Assembly: GCF_003353015.1 (NCBI RefSeq)
Contig: NZ_QREM01000009.1
Span: forward strand, 1,460,314 to 1,513,706
DNA length: 53,393 bases
Source: Xanthomonas arboricola
Lineage (GTDB): Bacteria > Pseudomonadota > Gammaproteobacteria > Xanthomonadales > Xanthomonadaceae
Direction of reading: 5' to 3'
This document shows, piece after piece, positions 15,796-25,754 of this stretch (position 1 is the stretch's first letter; each line of letters opens with the position of its first letter). Under the pieces are notes generated by a model, which did no database searches, was not told the origin of the DNA, and worked only from the letters and a program-made list of their open reading frames with translations. The translations under genes were made by a program, and so were the position numbers.

Positions 15796-17446
15796 GCCCT
15801 TGTTGCTGTTGTCCCTGGCCGTGGCCGCCGCCATCGCGCCGCTGCACGCGGGCGCCGCCAACGTCACGTTGATCAATGGCGATGCCGGCACCAACGTCGG
15901 CTTGAACGACCCCACCAGCGTGGCGCCACTGGGCGGCAACCCGGGGCGCTCGGTCGGCGAGCAGCGTCGCATCGCCTACCAGTACGCGATGGACCTGTGG
16001 GGCGCGGTGCTGCAGAGCGACGTCGAGATCAAGGTGTATGCCTCGTTCGCGCGGCTGACCTGTACCGCCACCGGCGGCACGCTGGGCCAGGCCGGGCCGA
16101 ACTGGATCGTCAACAACTTCCCCGGCGCCAAGCCCAATACGCTGTATCCGTCGGCGCTGGGCGATGCGATTGCCGGCCAGGACCTGGTCCCGGATCCGGC
16201 CGATCCGGCCGACGTGTTCTCGCAATTCAACGGCGACCTGGGCAAGGACGACTGCCTGGCCGGTTCGGGCTGGTACCTGGGCCTGGACGGCAAGACCCCG
16301 GAAGGCCAGATCAACTTCCTCAACGTGGTGATGCACGAGATCGGCCACGGCCTGGGTGCGGCGGGCTTCCTCAACAAGACCACCGGCGTGCTCGGTTCGG
16401 GCAGCGGGCTGACCGACGTGTACACCTCGCAGGCCTTCGACAACGTGCAGAACAAGCGTTTCGACGACCCGGCCATGACCAACGCCTTGCGTGCCGAAGC
16501 GATGCGCACGCCCGGCCGTACGGTGTGGGCCGGCACGCGGGTCAACCGCGAGGCGGCCTTGATCCTGGATCCGCGCACCTTGCTGCGGGTGACCGCACCG
16601 GCCAGCGCAGCGGGCAAGTACGAGGTCGGCTTTGCCAGCTTCGGGCCGTTGGCCAGCGCTGCCAATTTCCCGGCCAAGGCGGTGGTGACGGTCGACGACG
16701 GCGTTGCCGCCGCGTCCGTCAGCGATGGCTGCGAAACACCGTTCGCCAACGCAGCGGCGGTGGCCGGCAAGGTGGCGCTGATCGACCGCGGCACCTGCGC
16801 GTTCGCGATCAAGGTCAAGAACGCCCAGCTCAACGGTGCGGTGGGCGTGATCGTGGCCAACAACGCCGCCGGCGTGCAGACCATGGGCAATGCCGCGCCG
16901 CCGATCACCGACATCACCATCCCCGCCATCATGGTGTCGCAGGCCGATGGCGCGCGGTTGAAGGGCAGCACCGCGGTGGTGGCAGCGTTGTACGAAGATC
17001 CCGAGCTGCTGCAGGGCACCGACAGCGCAGGCCGCACGCGGCTGTACGCGCCCAGCGTGGTGGCCGGCGGCTCGACGTTCTCGCACTTCGATACCGACCT
17101 GCAGCCGAACGCGTTGATGGAACCGTTCGATACGCCGGAAGTGCAGGCGCATCTGAACATCGACCTGACCCCGGCGATGTTTGCCGATATCGGTTGGACC
17201 TTGAACCGCGGGCTGGCCAAGCTGGGCAGCTGCAACACGCTGGTGCCGACGCTGGAGACCGGCGGGCTGATTCCCGGCGCGAACATCTCTGCCGAGAGCA
17301 GCCTGTGCAAGACCCAGAACGCGGGCAACCGTCTCGGCTACCTGACCTGCATGGACGAGCATGCGCGTGAGTTGCAGAACCAGGGTGCCATCAGCCGCGT
17401 GCAGCAGGCGTCGGTGTTCGTCTGCGCCACCAAGGTGCGCCCGTAA
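15788..17446 (+). CDS. Secreted zinc metalloprotease with inserted PA domain
   Basis: The 552-aa protein has a signal peptide (first 23 residues, ending HAGA). An HExxH zinc site occurs at residues 183-187 (HEIGHGLG). A PA (protease-associated) domain follows at about 295-400 (KVALIDRGTCAFAIKVKNAQ, GAVGVIVANN). After it come SHFD (His433) and LMEP (Met444), which would serve as third zinc ligand and Met-turn; the overall order resembles leishmanolysin-type (M8) enzymes with a PA insertion. About ten cysteines suggest an extracytoplasmic protein. The type II secretion system encoded in this window is a plausible exporter, but that is inference. The exact peptidase family is not certain. Confidence 0.82.
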   Translation: MNKPLLLLSLAVAAAIAPLHAGAANVTLINGDAGTNVGLNDPTSVAPLGGNPGRSVGEQRRIAYQYAMDLWGAVLQSDVEIKVYASFARLTCTATGGTLGQAGPNWIVNNFPGAKPNTLYPSALGDAIAGQDLVPDPADPADVFSQFNGDLGKDDCLAGSGWYLGLDGKTPEGQINFLNVVMHEIGHGLGAAGFLNKTTGVLGSGSGLTDVYTSQAFDNVQNKRFDDPAMTNALRAEAMRTPGRTVWAGTRVNREAALILDPRTLLRVTAPASAAGKYEVGFASFGPLASAANFPAKAVVTVDDGVAAASVSDGCETPFANAAAVAGKVALIDRGTCAFAIKVKNAQLNGAVGVIVANNAAGVQTMGNAAPPITDITIPAIMVSQADGARLKGSTAVVAALYEDPELLQGTDSAGRTRLYAPSVVAGGSTFSHFDTDLQPNALMEPFDTPEVQAHLNIDLTPAMFADIGWTLNRGLAKLGSCNTLVPTLETGGLIPGANISAESSLCKTQNAGNRLGYLTCMDEHARELQNQGAISRVQQASVFVCATKVRP

Positions 17447-17482
17447 GCGACAGCCGCGGTCTGCAGTCAATCGATGGAATGC

Positions 17483-17506
17483 GAACGGCGCCGGGAGGCG
17501 CCGTTC
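17483..17506 (+). terminator. Terminator after the PA-domain metalloprotease
   Basis: GAACGGCGCC and GGCGCCGTTC form a 10-bp perfect stem with a four-base GGGA loop, 36 bases after the stop. The flank GTCTAT is T-poor. The remaining bases to the end of bcsC (17697) show no gene. Confidence 0.7.
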
Positions 17507-17696
17507 GTCTATCCGCCATCGTGTTGTTTCAATCGGGCGACCAACCGCGCCAAATCAAGGCCACTGCATACGACATCGCAAGCAGCCGTGAGGTGGTGCG
17601 GGCGATGTGTCGGAGCCTGGCGGTACGCGCGGCACCGACCGACGCCGCATAGTGGCCAGACAGCGCGGTGGCTACGCAGTCGATTTGCTTACGCTC

Positions 17697-20600
17697 TCAA
17701 CGATCGGCAGCATACGGCGAGGTCAGCACCTGCGGTGCGCGCCCCAAGGCGGCGCCCAGCCGATCCATCACGAAACGCAGATAGAGATTGCTGCTGAACT
17801 GGTTGTAGTCGCGCGCATTGTTGAAGGTCATGCGCCCGCCCAGGAACAGCTGCGGGGCCACCTGCCACTCGGCCGCACCACTGAGGTTGTAGGACACGCC
17901 GGTGCGGCTTTCGCCTGCATACACCGGGTCGGTATAGCGATTGACCAGGCCGAGCAAGGCCGACAGCGAGGCGGCATCGTAGGCGGCCTGCTGCAGGGTC
18001 GGGTTGGTCGGGAAATACGGCGAGGCCTCGGTGCTGAAGTGCTGCACGCCGATGCTGGCATCGACCTTCCAGTTGACCGTCTGACCGGCGCTGCGGCCGC
18101 TCCAGTGCACCGGGAAACCCAGGTCCACATAGTCCTGCGGGCTGAAGTAACCGCCATGGCCGTAGGTGAAGCCGCTGAGGTTCCTGTCGTACTGCATCGC
18201 GGTCAGGTTAACGCCGGCGGTAAGCGACTGGTGCCGGGTTTCCAGCGCATGCACGTAGAAGCCCAGGTCGACCTGGCGCTGGTCGTTGTCGGCGACGTTG
18301 TTGCCAAGCAAACGGTGCGCGGCAAGATTGGCATAACCGCCGAGCAGCCCATTGTCGGCCGTGGCCGACAGCGACACGCCCGTGCTGGTGACCCCGCCCC
18401 ATTCGCGGCCGCTGCGTGCATCCTGCGCGCCGGCGAACGACAGCACGCTGTCGGTGACCGCACGTCGCGAGGCCTCGGCCGACCAGCTCACCGCATCGCC
18501 GAGCTCGCCGCGATAGCCGACGCCGCCGATGAGGTTCTGTTCCTGGAAGCCGATCGGGGTAGTGCCGATGTCGGCACTGAACCCGCCATTGCGATAGCGC
18601 ACGCCGACGCCCACGCCGGTGTCGTCCTGGCTGAGCCGGCGCGCGCCGTTGCCGGTGGCGGCCATGGCGTTGAGGGTGGCGGCCAGCCCGGTCGGCGTCT
18701 GCTGTGCGGCGGCCGTGCTGGCGGCCAGCGCGCGCAACGCGGCCGCATCGCCGGCGGCCAGCTGTTCGCTGAGCGCGGCGTTGCCGAGGATGTCGCGGGC
18801 CAGCTGGGCGATCGGCGTGCTGGAGGCGTTGATGCCGAGCAGGTAGGCCGGCAACGGTTCGTTGGCCAGCGCCGCCACCGCGGCGGCATTGCTGTTGTTG
18901 TTTTCGACCAGCAGTTCGTTGAACAGGCCGGTGTTCAGGGCGTAGCGACGCAGGCGTTCGCGCGTGGCGGCAGTGTCGCCGGCGGTGGCGAGCAACTGGT
19001 ACATCGACGAGCCGACCAGCGTATCGATCGGGCCGCGATCGGCCGCCAGCGCGTCGTTGACGGCGGTCTGCGGACCGCTGCCGAAGCGGCTGGCGGTGGC
19101 ATAGTCGGTGGTCAGCGTGCCGGCATCCACGATGGTCGGTGTCAGGGTGACGCCAAGCTTGCCGTCGCCGACGGCGAACTCGGCCTGGACCGGCATTTCG
19201 ATATCGTCCAGGCGGCCCAGGCCGTCTTCGCCGTCGCGCGCGCGGTACAGCGCGCCGCCGGCGAGGTGGTCGCTGTTTTCCGACTGCACCGCGCGCAGTT
19301 CGTCGAGCACGCCGTTGCCGCTGCCGAGCGGCGGCAATGCCTGGGCAGCGGGTTTGGTCAGGCGCGGACCGGCGTCCGCGGCGATCGGCGCGACCGCGCG
19401 CGCGGCAAGCAGCCGGTCGCCGCGCGACGACCCGCGCAGGCGGCCGCTGGAGACCGGCAACATGGCAGGCGCGGCGCTGGCAGTGACCGGCGGCGGCAAC
19501 GCATCGCCGCCGATGTCGTCGTCGGCAGAGGCACCCACCGGCGCGGCAGCGGCGAACCGTGACCAAGCCGGCGGCGGCGCGAGCGGTACAGCCGCGACGG
19601 CGCCAAGCGCGCTCCCGCCATCCACGCGCTCGGACAGCACCGCCGGCGAGCGCGGCATGCCGCCGCTCATGCCGGAAAACGGATTGAGCGGGCGACCGGA
19701 CGAGGCGACCGCGGACGGGCCGCGCGCCGACGGCAGGCCGTTGTCCAGTTGCCCGGCCTGGCGCTGCTGGGCCGCCAGCGAGGCACGGAAGTATTGCTCG
19801 GCCTTGCGGTTCTTGCCGGCGCTGCGATACACGCGGCCGGCGGCGGCCAGCACCTCCGGCGACTCCGGCGCCTGCGCCAGCGCGCGCTGCAGATAGCTCT
19901 CGGCATTGCGCAGGTCCGACTGCGCGGCCGCGCTGTTGGCAGCGGCAGTGAGCGTGTCCAGATCGTGGGGGTGGCGCTGCAGGATCTGCTGGTAGATCGC
20001 CAGTGCCTGCCGCTGATCGCCGGCGGCGGCATACAGGCGCGCCAGGGCGGCCTGGGTGTCGCGGCTGTCCGGTTGCTGGGCCAGGATCGGCGCCAGCGCA
20101 TCGTAGGCGCCTTCCAGGTTGCCGAGCTCGCGCAGCGCATCCACCTGGCGCAGCGTATAGGCGCTGCGCAGGCGTTGATAACGACGCAGCTGGTCCGGCG
20201 TCAGGGTGGTGGCCTGTACCTGGCGCAGCACCGCCGACAGTTCGGCGTCCTGGTGCGCGCGCAGCAGCACGCCGGCGTATTGCAGGCGATCTTCGGTGCG
20301 TGGATTGGCGCCGGTGACCAGGCGCTGGGCCAGGGTCAGCGCGCGTGGCGCGTTGCCGGCGTCGGCATGCGCGCCGGCCAGCGCGGCCAGCAGCTGCGGG
20401 TCGTCGAGCTGATTGCCCAGCGCGGTTTCGGTACGGGCCAGCAATTGCTGCGCCTCGCCCGGCCTGCCCTGCTCCACCAACCCACGCGCCTGACGCGCCT
20501 GCAGTTCGATCCAGGCAGTGGTGCGCAGTTGGGTCATCTCCGGCGTGCGCGCGGCGAGCGGAATGCGGTCCAGGCTGTCGTAGGCGCCCTGCCAGTCGCC

Positions 20601-22235
20601 GCTTTCCTGCGCCAGCAAGGCGTTGGCCTGCAGCGCGTCGGGCTGGTCGCCATGCACGGCGAGCAGGCCATCCATCACGCTGCGGGCCTGATCGGGGCGG
20701 CCGGCCTGTTGGTACAGGCGGGCCAGGTCCAGGCGGATCCAGGCATCGCCCGGCCGCTCGACCATGGCCGCTTCCAGCTCGGCCTGCGCGCTGACCGCGT
20801 CACCGGCTTCCAGCGCCTGACGCGCGCGGGCGCGCTGTACGTTGGAGCGCAGCAAGGCTTGTCCGCCGGCCTTGGTCCGTTCTGCGGCAGGCAGGCGATT
20901 GAACAGGTCGCTGGCTTCCTGCATGCGGCCCTGGCGGCTGTACAGGCCGACCAGGCCCTGCAGCGCGCCGGCGTTGTCGGCATCGCGCGACAGCGCCTTG
21001 CGGTAGCTGGCTTCGGCCGCGACCGGGTCGCTGCCGGCCTGCAATCCGCCCAGCGCCACATGCGCGGCCGGTTCGTTGGGCAGCAGCTGCACCGACTGCT
21101 CCACCAGCTGGCGCGCCTGGGCCAGATCGCCGCGCGTGCGCGCAGCCTCGGCCTGCTGCAGGTGCTGCCAGTACCGCGCGCTATCGAGCGCGCCTTTCCA
21201 CTTGCCGTTGCTGGCCGCGGCCGGACGCAGCAGCTCCTGCGCTTCGGCAAAGCGCTGCTGCCGCAGCCGCACCGAGCCCAGGCCGCCGAGTGCCTCCGGA
21301 TCGCGCGTACGTGCGCGCAGCACCTGCGTGAAGCGTTGTTCGGCAGCGCCCAGATTGTTGGCGCCCAGCGCGCGGAAGCCTTCGCCCAGCAGCACGCCAT
21401 TGGGGTCGGCCGGTGCGGCGGCGGCGGCGCTGCGTTGTTCGCGCAGCTGGGCGAGTCTGGCGGTGACTTCGGCATCGGTCGGGGTGCCGGCCAGAAATGC
21501 CTGGTACAGCGGCGCGTCGGCCACGCCGGCGTTGAGCCACAGCAGCGCCTGGCGCCAGCTGGTACGCGCCGGGCCGCCGACATCGGCGCGTTGCGCCAGC
21601 GTGCGCAGCTGCGCAATGCCGTCGCGGCGGGTGGGTTCGCGGTACGTCAGCACCTGCGCCAGCGCCAGTTGCACGGACGGGTTGCCCGGCTCGCTGGACT
21701 GCAGGCGCTGCAGGCCATCGCGCGCGCGCTCCCAACCGGTGGGAGTGCCGGCCAGCGATTGGTAGTACTCCAGCGCCAGCGCCGGCGGCGGTGGCTTGCC
21801 GGCGAACACCGCTTCGTAATTGCGCGCGGCCTCCACATAGCGCCCGGCGGATGCGGCACGGCGTGCGTTGCGCAGGTTCGGGTCTTCGCCGGCACTGCTG
21901 CCGCGCGCGCCGATCGCCACGCGCAGGCGCTGTGCCTGCGGCGATTGCGGATGGGCCGCTTCCAGCTGCTGCAGGCGCTTGCGCGCATCGGACTGGCGCC
22001 CCTGCGCCAGGTCGATCTGGGCCAGGCCGAGCAAGGCGTCGGGCTGATCCGGGTCGATGCCGAGCAGCTTCTTCCAGGTATCGGCGGCCAGATCGTCGCG
22101 GCCCTGGTCGTGCCAGTAGTTGCCCTGGCCGACCAGTTGCTGGGTGGCGCCGGTCTGCGCGTGCACCGGCGAGGCGAGCAGGCACAATTCGATCATGCCG
22201 GCGAGATAGAGCGGCGTCAGGTTCTTGTGGAGCAT
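17697..22235 (-). CDS. bcsC: Cellulose synthase subunit BcsC (TPR and outer-membrane porin)
   Basis: The 1512-aa protein has a signal peptide (ending SPVHAQ), a periplasmic alpha-solenoid of many TPR units (about residues 30-800; for example QPDALLGLAQIDLAQGRQSDA), a Pro/Ala-rich linker (about 830-930), and a C-terminal region of about 400-500 residues with beta-barrel character (GVGVRYRNGGFSADIGTTPIG..., LYLRFVMDRLGAAL). This is the BcsC architecture for cellulose export through the outer membrane. Its length is somewhat above the roughly 1150-1350 usual in the family because of extra repeats and linker. The start overlaps the bcsZ end by 19 bases. Confidence 0.94.
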   Translation of the reverse strand: MLHKNLTPLYLAGMIELCLLASPVHAQTGATQQLVGQGNYWHDQGRDDLAADTWKKLLGIDPDQPDALLGLAQIDLAQGRQSDARKRLQQLEAAHPQSPQAQRLRVAIGARGSSAGEDPNLRNARRAASAGRYVEAARNYEAVFAGKPPPPALALEYYQSLAGTPTGWERARDGLQRLQSSEPGNPSVQLALAQVLTYREPTRRDGIAQLRTLAQRADVGGPARTSWRQALLWLNAGVADAPLYQAFLAGTPTDAEVTARLAQLREQRSAAAAAPADPNGVLLGEGFRALGANNLGAAEQRFTQVLRARTRDPEALGGLGSVRLRQQRFAEAQELLRPAAASNGKWKGALDSARYWQHLQQAEAARTRGDLAQARQLVEQSVQLLPNEPAAHVALGGLQAGSDPVAAEASYRKALSRDADNAGALQGLVGLYSRQGRMQEASDLFNRLPAAERTKAGGQALLRSNVQRARARQALEAGDAVSAQAELEAAMVERPGDAWIRLDLARLYQQAGRPDQARSVMDGLLAVHGDQPDALQANALLAQESGDWQGAYDSLDRIPLAARTPEMTQLRTTAWIELQARQARGLVEQGRPGEAQQLLARTETALGNQLDDPQLLAALAGAHADAGNAPRALTLAQRLVTGANPRTEDRLQYAGVLLRAHQDAELSAVLRQVQATTLTPDQLRRYQRLRSAYTLRQVDALRELGNLEGAYDALAPILAQQPDSRDTQAALARLYAAAGDQRQALAIYQQILQRHPHDLDTLTAAANSAAAQSDLRNAESYLQRALAQAPESPEVLAAAGRVYRSAGKNRKAEQYFRASLAAQQRQAGQLDNGLPSARGPSAVASSGRPLNPFSGMSGGMPRSPAVLSERVDGGSALGAVAAVPLAPPPAWSRFAAAAPVGASADDDIGGDALPPPVTASAAPAMLPVSSGRLRGSSRGDRLLAARAVAPIAADAGPRLTKPAAQALPPLGSGNGVLDELRAVQSENSDHLAGGALYRARDGEDGLGRLDDIEMPVQAEFAVGDGKLGVTLTPTIVDAGTLTTDYATASRFGSGPQTAVNDALAADRGPIDTLVGSSMYQLLATAGDTAATRERLRRYALNTGLFNELLVENNNSNAAAVAALANEPLPAYLLGINASSTPIAQLARDILGNAALSEQLAAGDAAALRALAASTAAAQQTPTGLAATLNAMAATGNGARRLSQDDTGVGVGVRYRNGGFSADIGTTPIGFQEQNLIGGVGYRGELGDAVSWSAEASRRAVTDSVLSFAGAQDARSGREWGGVTSTGVSLSATADNGLLGGYANLAAHRLLGNNVADNDQRQVDLGFYVHALETRHQSLTAGVNLTAMQYDRNLSGFTYGHGGYFSPQDYVDLGFPVHWSGRSAGQTVNWKVDASIGVQHFSTEASPYFPTNPTLQQAAYDAASLSALLGLVNRYTDPVYAGESRTGVSYNLSGAAEWQVAPQLFLGGRMTFNNARDYNQFSSNLYLRFVMDRLGAALGRAPQVLTSPYAADR

Positions 22236-23398
22236 GCAGGGGTTCTCCAGGCAGGCAGCAGGCGCCCGTCTGCGGCGAAGCGATAGCGGTTCTCAAGCCA
22301 GCCCTGTCCGAACAGGGCCAGCATGCGTTCGTAGTACGGCAATGCGGTGGCCGCAGGCTGCGCGGCGGCGGGAATGCGCTGCGCCTGCGCCTTGAGCAGG
22401 GCGGGCTGCCCCAGGGCACTCAAGTACGGCAGCAGTGCGGCGGAAAATCCCACTGGCAGCATGCCGCTGCCGACGCCGCGCGTGGTGTCGATCTTTTCGG
22501 CAAACGGATGTTGCGCGGCGAGCAGGTCGGCCGGGCCGGACAGGTCCCGCAGCAAGCCGCTGCGCAGCGGCTCGCCGGCATCGAGCATGCCCGCCCACAA
22601 GTACACGCGGATGGCGTCGTAGCTGCCGACATTGCCGCGCTTGGGATCGGGGCTGAAGCGTGTGCCGTCCCACACCGTCCAGTCGGGCGCAAAGCCCACC
22701 GGCGCGCTGTCGCGCAACACCCGCGCGGCGTTGCTGGCAATCACCGCCCACGGGCCCTTGGGGTCGGCGTTTGCACAGCGGCGCAATACTTGAATCGGCA
22801 GATAGCTGGGATTGAGCGTCCAACGCTGGGTTTCGACAAATCCTGCGCGGCCGGGCAGCAGCATCGCGCCCAGGCCCGGCAGCGTGGCCACTTCCTGCTG
22901 GCGCATCAATTGCAGGATCTGCTGGCCGGCCTTGCCGTAACCGGGCCGGTTCCACAGCCGGCCGGCTTCCAGCAGCGCGTAGGCGATCCACAACTCGCCA
23001 TCGCTGGCGGTGTTGGGATCGAGCACGCGCCAGCTGCCACTGCCATCGCGCCCCCACAGCCAGGCCGGAAGGTTGAGGTCCGGGCGGCCGCCGCACAGGT
23101 TGTGGCGGGTCCAGCCGAGCACCTTGTCGAACAGCACCTGGTCGTTGTTGACCAGGGCGAAGAACAGCGCATACGACTGGCCTTCGGAAGTCGAGCGCTG
23201 GTCGGCATTGAGGAAATCCACCACCCGCCCGTCGGGCTGGATGTGCTTGCCGACGAAGGCATTCCACAACGGCCAGGGGCCGCAGTGACTGGCCGCGGCC
23301 AGCGTGGCGTCCGGCAGCACCGCACCCAGGCCGGCCAGGGCGCCTGCGCACAGCAGCCGACGGCGCGTCATGGCAGCGGCAGGCGCGCGCGCGTTCAT
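22217..23398 (-). CDS. bcsZ: Periplasmic endo-1,4-beta-glucanase BcsZ (GH8)
   Basis: The 393-aa protein is a family 8 glycoside hydrolase that trims cellulose during export. The acid Glu lies in STSEGQSYALFFAL and the conserved Asp region is NTASDGELWIAYALL; LPAWLWG and WTLNPSYLP are also family-typical. The N-terminus has three consecutive Arg before a hydrophobic stretch (TRRRLLCAGALAGLGAVLP), ending DATLAAA, so either Tat or Sec export is possible. The stop overlaps bcsC, and the start overlaps the bcsB stop by four bases. Confidence 0.94.
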   Translation of the reverse strand: MNARAPAAAMTRRRLLCAGALAGLGAVLPDATLAAASHCGPWPLWNAFVGKHIQPDGRVVDFLNADQRSTSEGQSYALFFALVNNDQVLFDKVLGWTRHNLCGGRPDLNLPAWLWGRDGSGSWRVLDPNTASDGELWIAYALLEAGRLWNRPGYGKAGQQILQLMRQQEVATLPGLGAMLLPGRAGFVETQRWTLNPSYLPIQVLRRCANADPKGPWAVIASNAARVLRDSAPVGFAPDWTVWDGTRFSPDPKRGNVGSYDAIRVYLWAGMLDAGEPLRSGLLRDLSGPADLLAAQHPFAEKIDTTRGVGSGMLPVGFSAALLPYLSALGQPALLKAQAQRIPAAAQPAATALPYYERMLALFGQGWLENRYRFAADGRLLPAWRTPACSTRT

Positions 23399-25752
23399 GC
23401 GCCGCGGCCTTCGTTGAGCCGCTCGGCGGTGTGCCGGCGCAGCACCACGCGCGCGGCCAGCGCCAGCAACAAGGCGAGCAGCACCACGGTGAGGGCCAGC
23501 CACACCGGGTGGTGCGAGAAGTACCAGCGCAACCAGGTCGGCAGCGGCAGATGGCCCACGTAATAGGTCTGGTTGCCGACCAGGCTGGTGACCTTCTTCT
23601 GCTGCAGCAACACCACGCTGCCCTGGAAGTCCTTGAGCAGGGTCGGGTCGAACCAGGCATCGAACAGCCGGTTCATGCTGGCCGGGTCTTCGGCCTGGAA
23701 CGCAACCACGCTGCGGCCTGCGCGCAACGGCGATTCGAAGCCCATCAGCAGCACATCGTCCGGCTGCGGTTGCAGGGCGATGTCGGCGATGGTGGGCAAG
23801 TCGGTGCGGCGCGCATCGAAGGACAGCAGGCGCGGCAGTTTTTCCAGCACCCAGTCGGTCAGCGCAACGCGGGTCGCCTGCCCGTCCTGGCCAACCGGCA
23901 GCTGTGCGCGCCACTGCTTGAACAGCGGCTGCGACTGCGCACTGCCGAGCAGCAACAGGTCGCGGTCGGCGTGTTGCTGCACGGCGCCGGCACCGACGAT
24001 CTGCGCATGCAACGCCGGATAGCCGGTGGAGGCGCCGAAGCGTCCGAGCAGGGTCAGCACATTGCCCAGGTCCTGGTCGCCGGGATTGTCGGGCAGCACG
24101 ATGGTGGATTCGGACAGGTCGGCCAGGCGCGTGAACGGATACCCGGCATTGGCGAAGGCGGCCAGGTTCGGCATCGCCATGTAGTGGTGGAAACCGCTCA
24201 GGTCGATGCTGGAATCGGCATCGATGGCGCCGGACACGTCCGGAAAGGTGTTCCTGCACTCCTCGCCCTGCGGGCGGTCGAAGAAGAAGTGGAAGCGCAG
24301 CTGGCTGTTGGCCGAGAACGCGCCCACCGGCAGCTTTAGATCCTGGTGCACCGGCATGCTGCCGCGCGCGCCCAGGCTGTTCCACCAGCGCATCGGGGTG
24401 GATTCGGCGAACGGGCGGCCGGTCAGCGGCAGCGTGGTCACGAACGACGTGTTGATGCTGACATTCAACGCAGACTTGTTGTCCACCTCCGGCACCGTGT
24501 AGCGATATTTCAGCGCAACCGGGATACCGTCGCGCTCCCACACGAACAGGTCCGGCGGCAACTGCAGGCCGACCCGGATCAGGTCCGGGTGGTAGCCGCT
24601 GACATTGAGCTGGCCGGGCTGGGACACCAGGTCGCCGAAGCGCACCGGAAGGGCGCTGGACACCCAGTTGGGTGCGTCGTACGGCTGGCGCGGCGCCGGC
24701 GCGCTGAGCTCGCCGATGCGGGCGACCGCCCCGGTCAACGGCGCGCGCAAGGCCAGCGCGGTGGCCGCGCGTTGCAGGTCTTCGCTGTTGCGGCCGAGCA
24801 CCAGCAGCAGCTTGCCGTTGGGATCGGTCGGGTTGACCACCACGGCCACGGTCGGGCCGCGGATGTCGGCCACGCCGCTGGCGGCGGTGGCGAACTGCTC
24901 CGGCAGCGTGGCGGTGGTGGCGAACACCACCGCGTTGCCGGTGCCCGGCAGTGCGGTGGTCGAGGTCGGGAACACGGCGCCGCGATAACCGGCCAGGCTG
25001 CCGAACCACGAGGCGACCACGCCGGCTGCCTGCAGCGTGGCGTGGTCCGGGCGCTGCGGGAAGTAGAACGGCAATTCCAGCCGGCGCGTGTCGCGCACAT
25101 CGAAGAACGGCACCGGCAACAGCGCCAGGTTGTTGGCCAGCGCCAACGGCGTGGTGGTCAGCGACAGGCTGGTGGCCGCGTCCACATTCGCCCACAGGCT
25201 GCTGTGGTCAGGATCTTCGCACTCGCGCGTGTAGTGGCCGATCAACTGCAGGTTGAGCTGGTTGTAGTCGGTGACCAGGCGCGGGTCGATCGGCAACTCG
25301 GCCGAGAGCAGCTTGCCGGCATTGGCCTTGTCGGCAGGCAGGCTGCCCACGGTGACGCCGTTGATGGTGACCTTCAGATGCGACAGGTCCGGCAACAGCG
25401 CGGGCGAATAGCTGTACTTGAGGTTGAGCGTGGCGGAGGTGACGATCTCGTCGCTGCGCACGCTGAAGGGCACGCCGGCACTGCCCTGCACGCCGCGCAA
25501 GGTGATCTCGTAGTCGATACCGAGGTCGCGCAGGCTGGAAGTACGCGTGCTGCCGGCCGGCAGCGGCACCGGTGCCGGCGCAGCGCTCGCGGCGGTGCCG
25601 GACGGCTCGGTCGGCGTGCTCGTCGCGGTTGCTGGGCCGGCCTGCTGCGCCTGCGCCAGGCCGGCCAGGAGGGTGAGCGCACAGGTCAACACGGCCGGGA
25701 ACATTCGCATCGGTTGCTTCTTGGCAGGGAAAGGGGAAACGGCAGGCGTCAT
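23395..25752 (-). CDS. bcsB: Cellulose synthase regulatory/periplasmic subunit BcsB
   Basis: The 785-aa protein has a signal peptide (around RMFPAVLTCALTLLAGLAQAQQ), a large periplasmic part with paired carbohydrate-binding-like and flavodoxin-like modules (LGIDYEITLRGVQGSAGVPF, LNLQLIGHYTRECEDPDHSS), and a single C-terminal membrane anchor (HHPVWLALTVVLLALLLALAARVV) near residues 750-770. BcsB guides the nascent glucan through the periplasm and its anchor completes the BcsA channel. ATG 25752 lies two bases after the bcsA stop; a second candidate, ATG 25710, would give a cleaner signal peptide. Confidence 0.95.
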   Translation of the reverse strand: MTPAVSPFPAKKQPMRMFPAVLTCALTLLAGLAQAQQAGPATATSTPTEPSGTAASAAPAPVPLPAGSTRTSSLRDLGIDYEITLRGVQGSAGVPFSVRSDEIVTSATLNLKYSYSPALLPDLSHLKVTINGVTVGSLPADKANAGKLLSAELPIDPRLVTDYNQLNLQLIGHYTRECEDPDHSSLWANVDAATSLSLTTTPLALANNLALLPVPFFDVRDTRRLELPFYFPQRPDHATLQAAGVVASWFGSLAGYRGAVFPTSTTALPGTGNAVVFATTATLPEQFATAASGVADIRGPTVAVVVNPTDPNGKLLLVLGRNSEDLQRAATALALRAPLTGAVARIGELSAPAPRQPYDAPNWVSSALPVRFGDLVSQPGQLNVSGYHPDLIRVGLQLPPDLFVWERDGIPVALKYRYTVPEVDNKSALNVSINTSFVTTLPLTGRPFAESTPMRWWNSLGARGSMPVHQDLKLPVGAFSANSQLRFHFFFDRPQGEECRNTFPDVSGAIDADSSIDLSGFHHYMAMPNLAAFANAGYPFTRLADLSESTIVLPDNPGDQDLGNVLTLLGRFGASTGYPALHAQIVGAGAVQQHADRDLLLLGSAQSQPLFKQWRAQLPVGQDGQATRVALTDWVLEKLPRLLSFDARRTDLPTIADIALQPQPDDVLLMGFESPLRAGRSVVAFQAEDPASMNRLFDAWFDPTLLKDFQGSVVLLQQKKVTSLVGNQTYYVGHLPLPTWLRWYFSHHPVWLALTVVLLALLLALAARVVLRRHTAERLNEGRGA

Positions 25753-25754
25753 GC

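Noticed and set aside
19749..22286. Long plus-strand open frame of 845 codons opposite bcsC
   Set aside because: It is an antisense shadow caused by high GC at third positions; bcsC on the other strand has clear domains. The composition is rich in Arg, Gln, His and Ala with no recognisable motif.
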